NCBI GenBank assembly: GCA_923184405.1
Contig: OV299793.1
Location: 421,486-485,485, forward strand
From: Neisseria meningitidis
GTDB lineage: Bacteria; Pseudomonadota; Gammaproteobacteria; Burkholderiales; Neisseriaceae
DNA length: 64,000 nt
Reading direction: 5' to 3'
This document shows positions 53,176 to 63,099 of this stretch, one piece after another. The notes below the pieces were generated by a model. That model worked only from the letters and a program-made list of their open reading frames with translations. It was not told the origin of the DNA and did no database searches. How positions within the stretch are numbered: position 1 is the stretch's first letter; every line of letters starts with the position of its first letter. The position numbers and the translations under genes were made by a program.

Positions 53176-53219
53176 GGCAGGCAAACCCTTTCAGACAGCA
53201 TTTCACGACAGGGATATGT

Positions 53220-53326
53220 TATAGTGGATTAAATTTAAATCAGGACAAGGCGGCGAAGCCGCAGACAGTACAAATAGTACGGCAAGGCAAGCCAACGCCG
53301 TACTGGTTTAAATTTAATTCACTATA
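53220..53326. repeat. Correia element (short form, 107 bp)
   Basis: TATAGTGGATTAAATTTAAA to TTTAAATTTAATTCACTATA; central segment absent. Its last base is the A of the next gene's ATG. Confidence 0.93.
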
Positions 53327-54257
53327 TGAATCAAAAGTATATTTTATCTGCAAACAATAATAGTTTGATAGAAGAAATTCACAATACAGTACAGAGTATT
53401 AGGCATTGTATTGTTCGAGGTCTTAATCTAAACCATCTTGATGGCAGCCGGAGAAACAAGAAATTATTTGACTTTCTATCTCAATTAGGAATGCTGACAA
53501 ACCACAAAGGCGATGGTTTTAAATCTATATTTTGGGATATTAAATATTGAGGCGATGATTATGTAATATAGTGGATTAACAAAAATCAGGACAAGGCGAC
53601 GAAGCTGCAGACAGTACAGATAGTACGGAACCGATTCACTTGGTGCTTCAGCACCTTAGAGAATCGTTCTCTTTGAGCTAAGGCGAGGCAACGCCGTACT
53701 GGTTTTTGTTAATCCACTATAAATAATGATATAACTTTCTCGGAAGATGTTGGAGAATGTCCACTTCATAGTGATTCATCTTTTAGTGAAAACCCGGAAA
53801 GTTATTTGGTTATGTATGTAGTAAAATCAGCCAATGATGGAGGTAATTCCCTATTTTTAAGTTCATCAGATATTGTCAATCAGTTATCTAAAACAGAAAT
53901 AGGTAAAAAACACTTAAAAACATTAACGGGCAATTTATATCCATTTAAAGCACCAGCATCATTTGATAAAAAACAAGGTGTGAGATGGGGTAATATCTTA
54001 TCGGTCAATACTCAAATGATTAGATTTAGAAGTGATTGTATCTATAAAGGTATTGAAGAAAATAGAAATAAAGTATCAAAGGAAATGGTACTTGCACTTG
54101 ATTATCTTGTAAAGATTATAAAAATGCGAGTGATATTCAAGAATTTTCTGCACAAGATGATGGTTTGATTATTATTGACAATGTCAATGGCTTGCATGCC
54201 GGAACTGATTATACGGATAAAAACAGGCATTATATTAGAGCAAGAATTACTGTATAA
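53326..54257 (+). pseudogene. TauD-like Fe(II)/2-oxoglutarate dioxygenase, split by a Correia element
   Basis: Joined across the element the protein is about 258 residues: MNQKYILSANNNSLIEEIHN, LFDFLSQLGMLTNHKGDGFK, SIFWDIKY-(stop)-GDDYVI, then NNDITFSEDVGECPLHSDSS, FLSSSDIVNQLSKTEIGKKH, and NVNGLHAGTDYTDKNRHYIR near the end. LHSD supplies the HxD iron ligands, LHAGTDY the distal His, and the following RHYIRARI the 2-oxoglutarate Arg, a TauD/CAS-like pattern. The Correia element 53567-53721 lies inside. TGA at 53548 (CGA expected) and one lost A near 54112 add damage. GC content is much lower than in the neighbours, suggesting transfer. Substrate unknown. Confidence 0.6.
53567..53721. repeat. 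Correia element inserted in the dioxygenase gene (155 bp)
   Basis: TATAGTGGATTAACAAAAAT to TTTTTGTTAATCCACTATA. Removing 53569-53721 and keeping one TA joins GTA ATA to AAT AAT GAT in frame, so this is an insertion at TA with target duplication. Confidence 0.95.
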
Positions 54258-54266
54258 AGGACGGTT

Positions 54267-55045
54267 ATGCAAGAAATAATGCAATCTATCGTTTTGTTGC
54301 TGCCGCAATACTGCACGGAATTACAGGCATGGGATTTCCGATGCTCGGTACAACCGCATTGGCTTTTAACATGCCATTGTCTAAGGTTGTTGCCTTGGTG
54401 GCATTACCAAGCCTGTTAATGAGCTTGTTGGTTCTATGCAGCAATAACAAAAAGGGTTTTTGGCAAGAGATTGTTTATTATTTAAAAACCTATAAATTGC
54501 TTGCTATCGGCAGCGTCGTTGGCAGCATTTTGGGGGTGAAGTTGCTTTTGATACTTCCAGTGTCTTGGCTGCTTTTACTGATGGCAATCATTACATTGTA
54601 TTATTCTGTCAATGGTATTTTAAATGTATGTGCAAAAGCAAAAAATATTCAAGTAGTTGCCAATAATAAGAATATGGTTCTTTTTGGGTTTTTGGCAGGC
54701 ATCATCGGCGGTTCAACCAATGCCATGTCTCCCATATTGTTAATATTTTTGCTTAGCGAAACAGAAAATAAAAATCGTATCGTAAAATCAAGCAATCTAT
54801 GCTATCTTTTGGCGAAAATTGTTCAAATATATATGCTAAGAGACCAGTAGTGGTTATTAAACAAGAGTGAATACGGTTTAATATTTTTACTGTCCATATT
54901 GTCTGTTATTGGATTGTATGTTGGAATTCAGTTAAGGACTAAGATTAGCACAAATTTTCCAAAAATGTTAATTTTTATTGCTTTATTGGTAGTGTCACTG
55001 AAAATCAGGCATTCAGGTTTAATCAGAACTTTAATTCATTATTAA
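54267..55045 (+). CDS. TauE/SafE-family membrane transporter (in-frame stop)
   Basis: About 258 residues, seven to eight membrane helices. MQEIMQSIV, then HGITGMGFPMLGTTALAFNM (first repeat motif) and LFGFLAGIIGGSTNAMSPIL (second repeat motif), the TauE/SafE signature. Members move sulfite, sulfoacetate or other organic anions. ATG 54267 follows AAAGGACGG, ten bases after the dioxygenase stop, so the two form one AT-rich unit. One T is missing near 54300 (VLLL to AAILHG), and TAG at 54848-54850 stands where TAT fits (DQYWLLNKSEYG). Confidence 0.75.
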
Positions 55046-55094
55046 ACGCCTTAACTCCTTATTAAATAATTCGCACGATGTTTTAGAATTTCAA

Positions 55095-55233
55095 ATGCAA
55101 AAGGTTACAGTGAAGATTGTTGCCGACAAAACCCCAAAAGTGGATATTCACGCCAATGTAACGCCCCAAGAAATTGACGGCATTCATCATCACATTCATC
55201 AATACCCACAACCAAGGGCCAAGGAGCGCAAAT
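55095..55233 (+). CDS. Possible small gene upstream of acpS
   Basis: A frame begins MQKVTVKIVADKTPKVDIHA and continues NVTPQEIDGIHHHIHQYPQP before running into acpS in another frame. The first 45 residues look like a compact soluble protein rich in His, but the natural end is unclear and I know no family. No convincing ribosome site is visible. It may be a short real gene whose stop has been lost. Confidence 0.3.
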
Positions 55234-55611
55234 ATGATTTACGGCATCGGCACAGACATTGTTTCCCTCAAGCGCATCATCCGCTTAAACAAAAAATTCG
55301 GACAGGCGTTTGCCGGGCGCATCCTCACTCCGGAAGAGCTGCTTGAATTTCCGCAAGCGGGCAAACCCGTCAACTACCTCGCCAAACGCTTTGCCGCCAA
55401 AGAAGCCTTCGCCAAAGCTGTCGGCACAGGCATACGCGGCGCGGTTGACTTCCGCAACATCGACATAGGGCATGACGCATTGGGCAAGCCCGAATTTTTC
55501 TACGGCCCAGCCCTGTCCAAATGGCTGGATGTACTAGGCATCAGCCGCGTCAGCCTCAGCATGAGCGACGAAGAAGACACCGTATTGGCGTTTGTCGTTG
55601 CTGAAAAATAA
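55234..55611 (+). CDS. acpS: Holo-[acyl-carrier-protein] synthase AcpS
   Basis: Intact 125 residues. MIYGIGTDIVSLKRI with the metal Asp, LTPEELLEFPQAGKPVNYLA, and KRFAAKEAFAKAVGTGIRG with the second metal Glu are diagnostic. It transfers phosphopantetheine from CoA to acyl carrier protein. AAGGAG lies six bases before the ATG. A DUS (55611-55622) overlaps the last base of the stop. Confidence 0.96.
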   Translation: MIYGIGTDIVSLKRIIRLNKKFGQAFAGRILTPEELLEFPQAGKPVNYLAKRFAAKEAFAKAVGTGIRGAVDFRNIDIGHDALGKPEFFYGPALSKWLDVLGISRVSLSMSDEEDTVLAFVVAEK

Positions 55612-55622
55612 TGCCGTCTGAA
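55611..55622 (+). repeat. DNA uptake sequence (12-mer)
   Basis: ATGCCGTCTGAA directly after acpS; no inverse partner nearby. Confidence 0.9.
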
Positions 55623-55692
55623 ATGCGGCAAACCCGTTGACGGCATTGCTCGTCCCTCATTTGCACTCCGACCGACCAACCGCGTACCCGCC

Positions 55693-56503
55693 ATGATTCA
55701 AGACACCTGACCCCTTATCCGCGTCGTTGCCAGCATCCTGCTCGATTCAGACGGCAACTATCTGCTCAGCTCGCGCCCCGAAGGCAAACCCTATGCCGGA
55801 TATTGGGAATTTCCTGGCGGCAAGGTCGAAGCAGGCGAAACCGACTTCCAAGCCTTGCAACGCGAGTTTGAAGAAGAACTCGGCATCCGCATCCTTGCCG
55901 CCACGCCTTGGCTGACCAAAATCCATTCCTACGAACACGCCCGCGTCTGCCTGAAATTCCTATGGGTCAACCCCGGCCAATGGACGGGCGAACCGCAATC
56001 CCGCGAAGGGCAGGAATGGTCTTGGCAGAAAGCGGATGATTTTACCGTTGCTCACATGCTGCCCGCCAACGGCGCGCTTTTGCGTTCGCTGTCCGTTCCG
56101 CGCCGTTTGTACGGCAGCCTGAAAACGGGTTTGCACGGGGAGAACAGTATGGGCGCGTACCGCGTCCTGCCTTTGGGTTCGGCAGAGGGAAGCGGTGCGA
56201 ACGTTTTGATGGAGGCGGCGCAATGGCAGGACAGACCCGAACACGCCGACAGCATGTGGATGATGGTGCAGACCCGCGAACAATGGCGGCAGGCGCAGGA
56301 AAAGGACGCGGATGTTGTCGTGTGGCGCGTGTGCAATGATGTTCAGGCACAAGAGCCGGCAGAAGCCCTGCGGCAGGGCGTATCCGATGCCGCTCGTACT
56401 TGCAGCAAACGGACAGACGGTTGCACGTTATGGAAAACTATGGCTCAGATTCGGGGCGCACGTGGTGGTAAGGGATGAAACAATAGGGAAGAATCATGAA
56501 TAA
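55693..56503 (+). CDS. Nudix hydrolase, MutT-like, with C-terminal extension (stop and frameshift)
   Basis: About 269 residues. After MIQDT a TGA (55708-55710, CGA expected) interrupts, then PLIRVVASILLDSDGNYLLS, SRPEGKPYAGYWEFPGGKVE and the Nudix box GGKVEAGETDFQALQREFEE-EL. The first 130 residues match MutT, which removes 8-oxo-dGTP. The C-terminal 130 residues (GLHGENSMGAYRVLP, VWRVCNDVQAQ, PLVLAANGQTVARYGKLW) resemble the ThiE-like extension seen in many MutT proteins. A slip near 56383 shifts the last 40 residues. The stop overlaps the next ATG at 56496. Confidence 0.82.
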
Positions 56504-56918
56504 AAAACGTAAATTACTGCTTGCCGCACTGCTGCTGATTGCCTTTGCCGCCGTCAAGCTCGTTTTGTTGCAATGGTGGCAGGCGCAGCAGCCGCAAGCT
56601 GTGGCGGCGCAATGCGATTTGACCGAGGTTGCACGCTGCCGGACGGAAGCCGCGTCCGCGCCGCCGCCGTTTCAACCAAAAAACCGTTTGATATTTATAT
56701 CGAACACGCGCCCGCCAACACGGAACAGGTCAGCATCAGCTTCAGTATGAAAAAATATGGATATGGGTTTCAACCGCTATATGTTCGAGCGGCAACCGTC
56801 GGGGACTTGGCAGGCAGTACGCATCCGCCTGCCCATCTGTGTCGAAGGCAGGCGCGATTTTACGGAGGACATTACAATCAGCAGTCGGACATTTCAGACG
56901 GCATTTACCGCCGAATAA
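56496..56918 (+). CDS. Membrane-anchored protein of unknown function (frameshifts)
   Basis: About 141 residues. MNKKRKLLLAALLLIAFAAV forms a signal anchor, and a periplasmic domain follows: CDLTEGCTLPDGSRVRAAAV, STKKPFDIYIEHAP, ISFSMKNMDMGFNRYMFERQ and RRDFTADITI-like, ending RTFQTAFTAE. It has the look of a small beta-rich envelope protein of the DUF type found after MutT in neisseriae; function unknown. Slips occur near 56628, 56748 and 56820. A DUS core on the minus strand (56893-56902) lies inside the coding end. Confidence 0.6.
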
Positions 56919-56967
56919 ACCTTTCAATCCGCCATTGACGGAACATCCGTCCGGAAAGGACACGTTA

Positions 56968-58108
56968 CTGAAGACTTCATATACACTTTTCGCCACCTGC
57001 CCGCGCGGCTAGGAGACCGTTTTATCTCAAGAACTCGAAAGCCTCGGCTGTACTGATGTCCAAGCGTTTGACGGCGGCGTTTCCTGCCGGGGCGGATTGG
57101 AACAGGTTTACGCCGCCAACCTGCATTCGCGTACTGCCAGCCGCATCCTGCTACGCCTGACCAAAGGCACATACCAAACCGAGCGCGACATTTACAAACT
57201 TGCCAAAAACATCAACTGGTTCAACTGGTTTACTTTGCAGCAGACGTTCAAAGTCAAAATCGAGGCAAAGCGTGCCAACGTCAAAAGCCTCCAATTTGTC
57301 GGACTGACCGTCAAAGATGCCGTCTGCGACGCTTTCCGCGACATTTACGACGCACGTCCGAGCGTGGACAAAGCCGCGCCCGATGTTCGCATCCACGCCT
57401 TTTTGGACGAACGCAATGTCGAAATCTTCATCGACACTTCGGGCGAAGCCCTGTTCAAACGCGGCTACCGTCTCGATACTAACGAAGCCCCGCTGCGCGA
57501 AAACCTTGCCGCCGGATTGCTGCTCTCGGCAGGCTACGACGGCACGCAGCCGTTTCAAGACCCGTTTTGCGGCAGCGGCACGATTGCTATCGAAGCCGCT
57601 TGGATTGCCGCCCGCCGCGCGCCGGGTATGATGCGCCGTTTCGGTTTTGAAAAACTGCAAAATTTCGATAAAACGCTGTGGTCGGATTTGCGCCGCCGTG
57701 CCGAAGCGCAGGTTAAACCGGCTTTAGCACCGATTTCGGGCAGCGACAGCGACCGCCGCATCATTCAGACGGCATTGGCCAACGCACGCAGTGCCGGGGT
57801 GGACGACATCGTTTCGCTTCAGCGTTGCCGACGCGCAATCCGTCCGTCCGAACGGCGTGGGCGGCATTATGGTGTCCAATCCGCCCTACGGTGTGCGCCT
57901 TGAGGAAGTCCGCGCTTTGCAGGCACTGTATCCGCAGTTGGGGACGTGGTTGAAAAACACTATGCTGGCTGGCAGGCGGTATGTTTACCAGCGACAGGAA
58001 ATGCCCAAATTCATGCGCCTGTCGCCCAAGCGGAAAATTCCGCTTTATAACGGCAACCTCGACTGCCGCCTGTTCCTGATTGATATGGTGCAGGGATCGA
58101 ACCGTTGA
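56968..58108 (+). CDS. rlmL: 23S rRNA m2G methyltransferase RlmL-type (THUMP domain; early stop)
   Basis: About 378 residues. It begins CTG AAG ACT TCA (ATG expected; AAAGGA upstream), [13 protein letters not shown], with TAG at 57010-57012 in place of a Leu codon. THUMP-type region [10 protein letters not shown] to [16 protein letters not shown], then [20 protein letters not shown] (SAM motif) and [15 protein letters not shown] (catalytic NPPY). Proteins of this size correspond to the RlmL half of E. coli RlmKL, methylating G2445. A one-base insertion near 57821 and slips near 57957-57985 disturb the end. A terminator follows. Confidence 0.87.
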
Positions 58109-58120
58109 GGAAAGTGTACA

Positions 58121-58157
58121 AAAAAGCCGTCTGCAAAATGTTCAGACGGCATTTTTT
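58121..58157 (+). terminator. DUS-like terminator after rlmL
   Basis: AAAAAGCCGTCTG (58121-58133) pairs with CAGACGGCATTTTTT (58143-58157). Confidence 0.8.
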
Positions 58158-58174
58158 AATATCCGACCGATAAT

Positions 58175-58328
58175 CATAGTGGATTAACAAAAATCAGGAC
58201 AAGGCGACGAAGCCGCAGACAGTACAAATAGTACGTAACCGATTCACTTGGTGCTTGAGCACCTTAGAGAATCGTTCTCTTTGAGCTAAGGCGAGGCAAC
58301 GCCGTACTGGCCTTTGTTAATTCACTAG
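58175..58328. repeat. Correia element (full length, about 154 bp)
   Basis: CATAGTGGATTAACAAAAAT to CCTTTGTTAATTCACTAG; both termini have one or two changes. Central segment present. Confidence 0.92.
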
Positions 58329-58408
58329 AACCGAAGGTAAGGGAGGGGTGTGTCCACTGTGCCGCCGCATTTGCCGCGTGCGGAAGATACGGATAACAAC
58401 CCCTTGAA

Positions 58409-59217
58409 TTAAAGGGAGAAGTTGCGGGAAATATCCATATCAGGCTGGGGACCGTACTTATTTACGGTATTTTCGCATGCCGAAATAAAATATTTCTTGA
58501 ATAAACCGTAATCGCTGGTTTCTGTAATAGGCTACGACAGCCTCGGCATAGGCGGGATAACTGTCGGGGGAGAATACGCAAGGAAAAAAACTGGAGTGCA
58601 TCAGCGACAAGGTCATGCAGTTTCTGGCAGCACGTTTATTGCAATCTTTAAAATATTGAAGATACGTCAAATTATTATGGAGATAAACAGCGCGGTCAAC
58701 AAGATTTTCTATTTTGGGAGCTTCTTGAAGCAACCATTTTAATTCAGTATCCAAACTTTGCGGGTTAGATAAAGCGGTGTAGTCTGTCCCGCTTATGGTA
58801 ACGCTGTCGCGGCGGACTACACCGCCGGAGCCTTTTTCCAGTAAGTTTTCGGAAATCAGGCTGTGGGTGGTTTTTAAGAAATCCAACCAGTCAAACGGCT
58901 CGGGGCTGTCCAAACCGGACAGCAGGTGCCGCCAACTTTCCCTCAGGTTGATTAACATTACGGCATCCGAATATAACTTCCCGCCTGCGGTTTGCCCGAG
59001 TTTAAGCAATGCCTGCGTATCGTATTGATTATAAGTGTTTCCTCCCAATTTGGCAGAACTATATACAAAATCGATACCGATTTCTTCAATATTACGCACG
59101 GAGCCCGTTAAAACAGATAAAGGAAGCCGATCGGACAATTCGGTCAGGTATTCTTGTTCGCCGGCTGTAAAATGGGGCGGATATTTAAAAATCCTGTTGG
59201 TATCTCAATTTATCCAT
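58409..59217 (-). CDS. Fic-domain protein with degenerate catalytic motif (frameshifts)
   Basis: About 268 residues from ATG 59217 (MDKLRYQQDFLNIRP). The Fic N-terminal region reads SSAKLGGNTYNQYDTQALLK (Fic family S-x-x-ExN), and the core is YLHNNLTYLQYFKDCNKRAA where active Fic proteins have HPFxDGNGRxxR. His is replaced by Gln, both Gly by Cys and Lys, so AMPylation is unlikely. A slip near 59171 separates the first 15 residues, and one near 58530 puts the last 40 residues (YGLFKKYFISA-ENTVNKYGP) in another frame. Low GC and isolation between a Correia element and amiC suggest an acquired gene. Confidence 0.7.
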
Positions 59218-59292
59218 ACCTTTCATCATAAAAACGCGGTTTGGGGCGGAAGTAGGTTTATGCCTGCCTTCATCCGACTACCGCCTTTTCAA

Positions 59293-60542
59293 TCAACCCC
59301 GCTTCAATACGGATGTATTGATGTAGCGTTAGACACCCGAGGCAATGGATTGGGCGCACTTTCCGCGGAAGGATTCGCTGCCCAGCAACTTCTCTTCAGC
59401 AGGGTTGGACAGGAAGGCGGTTTCGACCAGGATAGACGGCATATCGGGTGCGCGCAAAACGGCGAAATTGGCTTCGTCCACCCTGCCTTTGTGCAAGTGG
59501 TTGAGCCTGCCCAATTCTTCAAGCACCAGTTTGCCGAGTTTGCGGCCGTCGCGCAGCGTGGCGGTTTGGGTCATATCGAGCAGGGCGGTATCGACGTTGC
59601 GGTTGCCGCTGGTCGGTACGCCGCCGACCGCGTCGGCATTGTTTTGCGTCTGTTCCAAGAATTTGGCGGCGGAGCTGGTCGCGCCTTTGGTGTTCAGCAT
59701 ATAGACCCCCGTTCCGCGCGCGGAGGGGCTGGTGAAAGCGTCGGCGTGGATGGAGACGAATACGTCCGCCCGCCGTGCTCGCCCTTTGGCGACACGCACG
59801 CCCAATGGGATGAACACGTCTTCGTTGCGCGTCATAAAGACGTTGTAACCCAAGGCTTCCAATTGATTTTTGGTTTCGCGGGCGATGGAGAGGACGACGT
59901 GTTTTTCCTGCAAACCGCCCGGGCTGACGGCGCCGGGGTCTTCGCCGCCGTGTCCGGGGTCGATCATAATGACGGGTCTGCGCCCGTTTTTGCCGCGTTC
60001 GGTTTGTGCAGGAGTGTTTTGAGCGAGGTCGGCTTCAGGGGAGCCGCGACGGGTTTTGTTCAGGCTGCCGTTAAGCAGCGCCATCATCGGATCGTCGGGA
60101 TCCATCCCTTGCGGATAGAGATCGACGACGAGGCGGTTTTTAAAGCCGCCGACGGGGGAGGGAAAAAACTTGCGCGTAGGAAGCGCTGTTTCAAATCGAT
60201 GACGAGGCGGACGGTGTCAGGCGTGTTCTGACCAGCGCGTATATTGCGGATAAAGGGGTCGTCCGCCATAACCTTCTGAGACAGTCCGTGCAATACGGTA
60301 TTGATGTTCGCGTTTTGTATGTCGACGACCAACCTGCCCGGGTTGTCGAGCGTGAAGTGTTGGTATTTGAGCGCGGTTGTGCTTACCAGCGTCAGGCGGG
60401 TGTAGGTGTGCGACGGCCATATCCGTACGGCGGTAAACTGCGGGGCGCGTACCGTTTTGGCAACGGCGGATGCGATGGGGCTTAGGGCGAACAGTGTGCC
60501 GGCGGTGCGGCGGATGATTTGTCTTCGTGTCAGTTTGGTCAT
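59293..60542 (-). CDS. amiC: N-acetylmuramoyl-L-alanine amidase AmiC (frameshift, early stop)
   Basis: About 416 residues. MTKLTRRQIIRRTAGTLFAL is a Tat-type signal (twin Arg), fitting AmiC export. An AMIN domain (FTAVRIWPSHTYTRLTLVST to DTVRLVIDLKQ) targets the septum; the amidase_3 domain has IMIDPGHGGEDPGAVS, EKHVVLSIARE, VSIHADAF and ILVETAFLSNPAEE, giving the zinc ligands His, Glu, His and the catalytic Glu. It splits septal peptidoglycan; in Neisseria loss leads to cell clusters. One base is missing near 60175. TAA at 59329-59331 (CAA expected) removes the last 12 residues, RYINTSVLKRG. Confidence 0.93.
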
Positions 60543-60998
60543 AGCGGCAGGCTTTCGCGTCCTCGTTCGGTATGGGCGGTCAGCAGGCATTTTCTGCCGC
60601 CGCCGTCGTGTGTCAATGTTGCGGTGATGTCGGCGGGCGGGGTAAATTCGCCTTCCTGTTGCGGCCATTCGATCAGGCAGACGCTGTTTGCGGCAAACAG
60701 TTCGTCCAACCCCGCGTCTTCCCATTCTTCGGGGAACGAGAAGCGGTAGAGGTCGAAATGGTGCAGGGTGAAGCGTTCCAGCGGATAAGATTCGACGATG
60801 GCGTAGGTCGGGCTTTGACTGCGCCCTGATGACCCAATCCGCGCAGGATGCCGCGTGTCAGCGTGGTTTTGCCCGCACCCAAATCCACTTCGAGATAAAT
60901 GACCAGCGGTGCGTTTAAACAGGAAGACCACGCCGCACCCAAATCGAGTGTGGCGGCTTCGTCGGCAAGGAATCGGAAACAGAAGGAAAATCAGACAT
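60539..60998 (-). CDS. tsaE: tRNA t6A biosynthesis ATPase TsaE (frameshifts)
   Basis: About 153 residues from ATG 60998 (MSDFPSVS). P-loop DLGAGKTTLTRGILRGLGHQ (residues 40-60), then SPTYAIVESYPLERFTLHHF, DLYRFSFPEEWEDAGLDELF and IEWPQ, the TsaE pattern. It works with TsaB, TsaC and TsaD to make threonylcarbamoyladenosine on tRNA. Its TGA overlaps the amiC ATG (ATGA), the usual tsaE-amiC pair. Slips occur near 60955 and 60820. Confidence 0.9.
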
Positions 60999-61193
60999 AG
61001 AAGCGGCTTATTATAACGTCTAGGGGATCATGGGCAGAGGGCAGGTTCGGCAAACCGTGCGCCCGGCGGCGGAGCATTGCCGTACATTATAACAGCCAAA
61101 TCCGCATCCTGCTTTCAGACGGCAACGGCTGTCAAGAAAAAGCGGCGCGTGTACAATACGCGGATTGTATGTTTAGGACGGATTGGAAAAAGA

Positions 61194-62006
61194 ATGGAAA
61201 ATATCGGCAGGCAGCGACCCATCGGCGTTTTTGACTCGGGAATCGGCGGTTTGACCAATGTGCGAGCGCTGATGGAACGGCTGCCGATGGAGAACATCAT
61301 TTATTTCGGCGACACGGCGCGCGTGCCTTACGGGACGAAATCTAAGGCGACCATCGAAAATTTCTCGATGCAGATTGTCGATTTTATATTGGAACACGAT
61401 GTCAAGGCGATGGTTATCGCGTGCAATACGATTGCGGCGGTGGCGGGGCAGAAAATCCGTCAAAAAACCGCCAATATGCCCGTTTTGGACGTGATTTCCG
61501 CATACGCGAAAGCCGCGCTGGCAACGACGCGCAACAATAAAATCGGCATTATCGCCACCAATACGACAGTCAACAGCAACGCCTATGCGCGCGCCATCCA
61601 CAGGAACAACCCTGATACGCTCGTCCGCACGCAGGCCGCGCCGCTGCTCGTCCCTTTGGTGGAGGAAGGTTGGTTGGAACATGAAGTTACCCGCCTGACC
61701 GTATGCGAATACCTCAAACCATTGCTTGCGGACGGCATCGATACGCTGGTGTTGGGCTGCACGCACTTTCCCTTGCTCAAACCCTTAATCGGCAGGGAGG
61801 CGCACAATGTCGCACTGGTCGATTCCGCAATTACGACTGCCGAAGAAACCGCACGCGTCCTTGCGCAGGAAGGATTACTCAATACCGACAACAACAATCC
61901 CGACTACCGTTTTTATGTCAGCGATAGTCCTTTGAAATTCAGAACCATCGGCGAGCGTTTTCCGGGCAGGACGATGGAGCAGATTGAAATCGTGTCTTTG
62001 GCTTAG
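61194..62006 (+). CDS. murI: Glutamate racemase MurI
   Basis: Intact 270 residues. GVFDSGIGGLTNVRALM with the catalytic-site Asp and Ser, NIIYFGDTARVPYGTKS, the first catalytic Cys in VIACNTIAAVA, and the second in LVLGCTHFPLLKPLI. It makes D-glutamate, the substrate of MurD in the dcw block of this window. Start ATG 61194 follows GGAAAAAGA; an upstream in-frame ATG at 61077 lacks a ribosome site. It diverges from tsaE and ends in a DUS-pair terminator. Confidence 0.97.
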   Translation: MENIGRQRPIGVFDSGIGGLTNVRALMERLPMENIIYFGDTARVPYGTKSKATIENFSMQIVDFILEHDVKAMVIACNTIAAVAGQKIRQKTANMPVLDVISAYAKAALATTRNNKIGIIATNTTVNSNAYARAIHRNNPDTLVRTQAAPLLVPLVEEGWLEHEVTRLTVCEYLKPLLADGIDTLVLGCTHFPLLKPLIGREAHNVALVDSAITTAEETARVLAQEGLLNTDNNNPDYRFYVSDSPLKFRTIGERFPGRTMEQIEIVSLA

Positions 62007-62093
62007 CGGCAGGTACGGACGGAAACCGTCCCCGTCCGCGCCATCCGCATACGCACCCGCAATGACCTGCCGTATTAAACGCCCCGTCTCCAC

Positions 62094-62127
62094 AAATGCC
62101 GTCTGAAAGGCTTCAGACGGCATTTTG
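62094..62127 (+). terminator. DUS-pair terminator after murI
   Basis: AAATGCCGTCTGAA and TTCAGACGGCATTTT; DUS 62096-62107, inverse 62112-62123. Confidence 0.87.
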
Positions 62128-62179
62128 CACACAATTCCCACCGTTTCCCATCCTTCTCGATAGACTGTAATCTCAAATA

Positions 62180-62970
62180 CCGTCATTCCCGCGCAGGCGG
62201 GAATCCAGAACATTCGGCTAAGGATTTTTCCAGCTTTCGCGTAAGGAAGAAACCGTTCATTCGTGGGAATGACGGAAAATCAGGTTCGAGAAAGCTCAGA
62301 TGGTTCGTCATTCCCGCGCAGGCGGAATCTAGACATTCAATGCTAAGGCAACTTATCGGGAAAGACTGAAACTCAATAAACTAGATTCCCACTTTCGTGG
62401 GAATGACGGGATAAAAGTTAACATGCGGACGTGAACTGATTCACGACTTCGCGGGAATGACGGGACGTTCGCGAATGCCGTAGAAGAATCGGAAAGACAT
62501 GTGCAGCTTCGTGCGAAATACGGGATGCAGAATTAACGATGGATGGATACGTCATTCGCGAAAGGAAACTAGCGAGTCGGTACCCAAACTAATCGAAAAA
62601 AAGGTTTCTGAGATTCTATGAACGCGTGAATACGTACTGCAGATGTTCTGTCGAAATGACGGGGCAACATTAAAAATATGAAACAATGAAATTGAGCCAG
62701 TATCAGTATAACGGCGATTATATCGTAAATATGTAGGTACTCGGAAATGCAGGCGGTGGAAAGGAAAAGGTGGCAGGATACGCGGGCAGATGCAGACTTC
62801 GCGCAGGCGGGAATCAAGGTCTGTCGGTGCGGAAAGTATCGAAAACGTCCTGAGATTTGCGTCTTAGACATGTTGCGGGGATGACGCGATTAGAGTTTCA
62901 AATTCAATCTAAAATAGCTGAAACTCAACGCAATGGATTCCCTTCCGCGCGAACGAACGAATAGAACATA
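62180..62970. repeat. NIME array with dRS3 repeats, right half corrupted
   Basis: dRS3 cores at 62185-62204, 62310-62328 (one base short) and 62385-62404; decayed copies near 62450, 62800 and 62935. Spacers carry GAATCCAGAACATTCGGCTA and CAATGCTAAGGCAACTTATC. Nothing coding is seen; a 100-codon minus frame at 62569-62871 is repeat DNA. Confidence 0.75.
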
Positions 62971-63099
62971 AATGAAATGACGATAGGTTGCCGCACAAGT
63001 ACGTCCGAATTCGAAATCACGTACAAGAGGAAATCAGGGATTTGAGTATCCCTAAAAAAAAAAGCATTTGCAAATTCGTGAATAAAAATAATAAAACAG

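Noticed and set aside
53326..53550. A separate 74-residue gene
   Set aside because: It continues in frame, past one TGA and a Correia element, into the dioxygenase; it is the N-terminal part of that gene.
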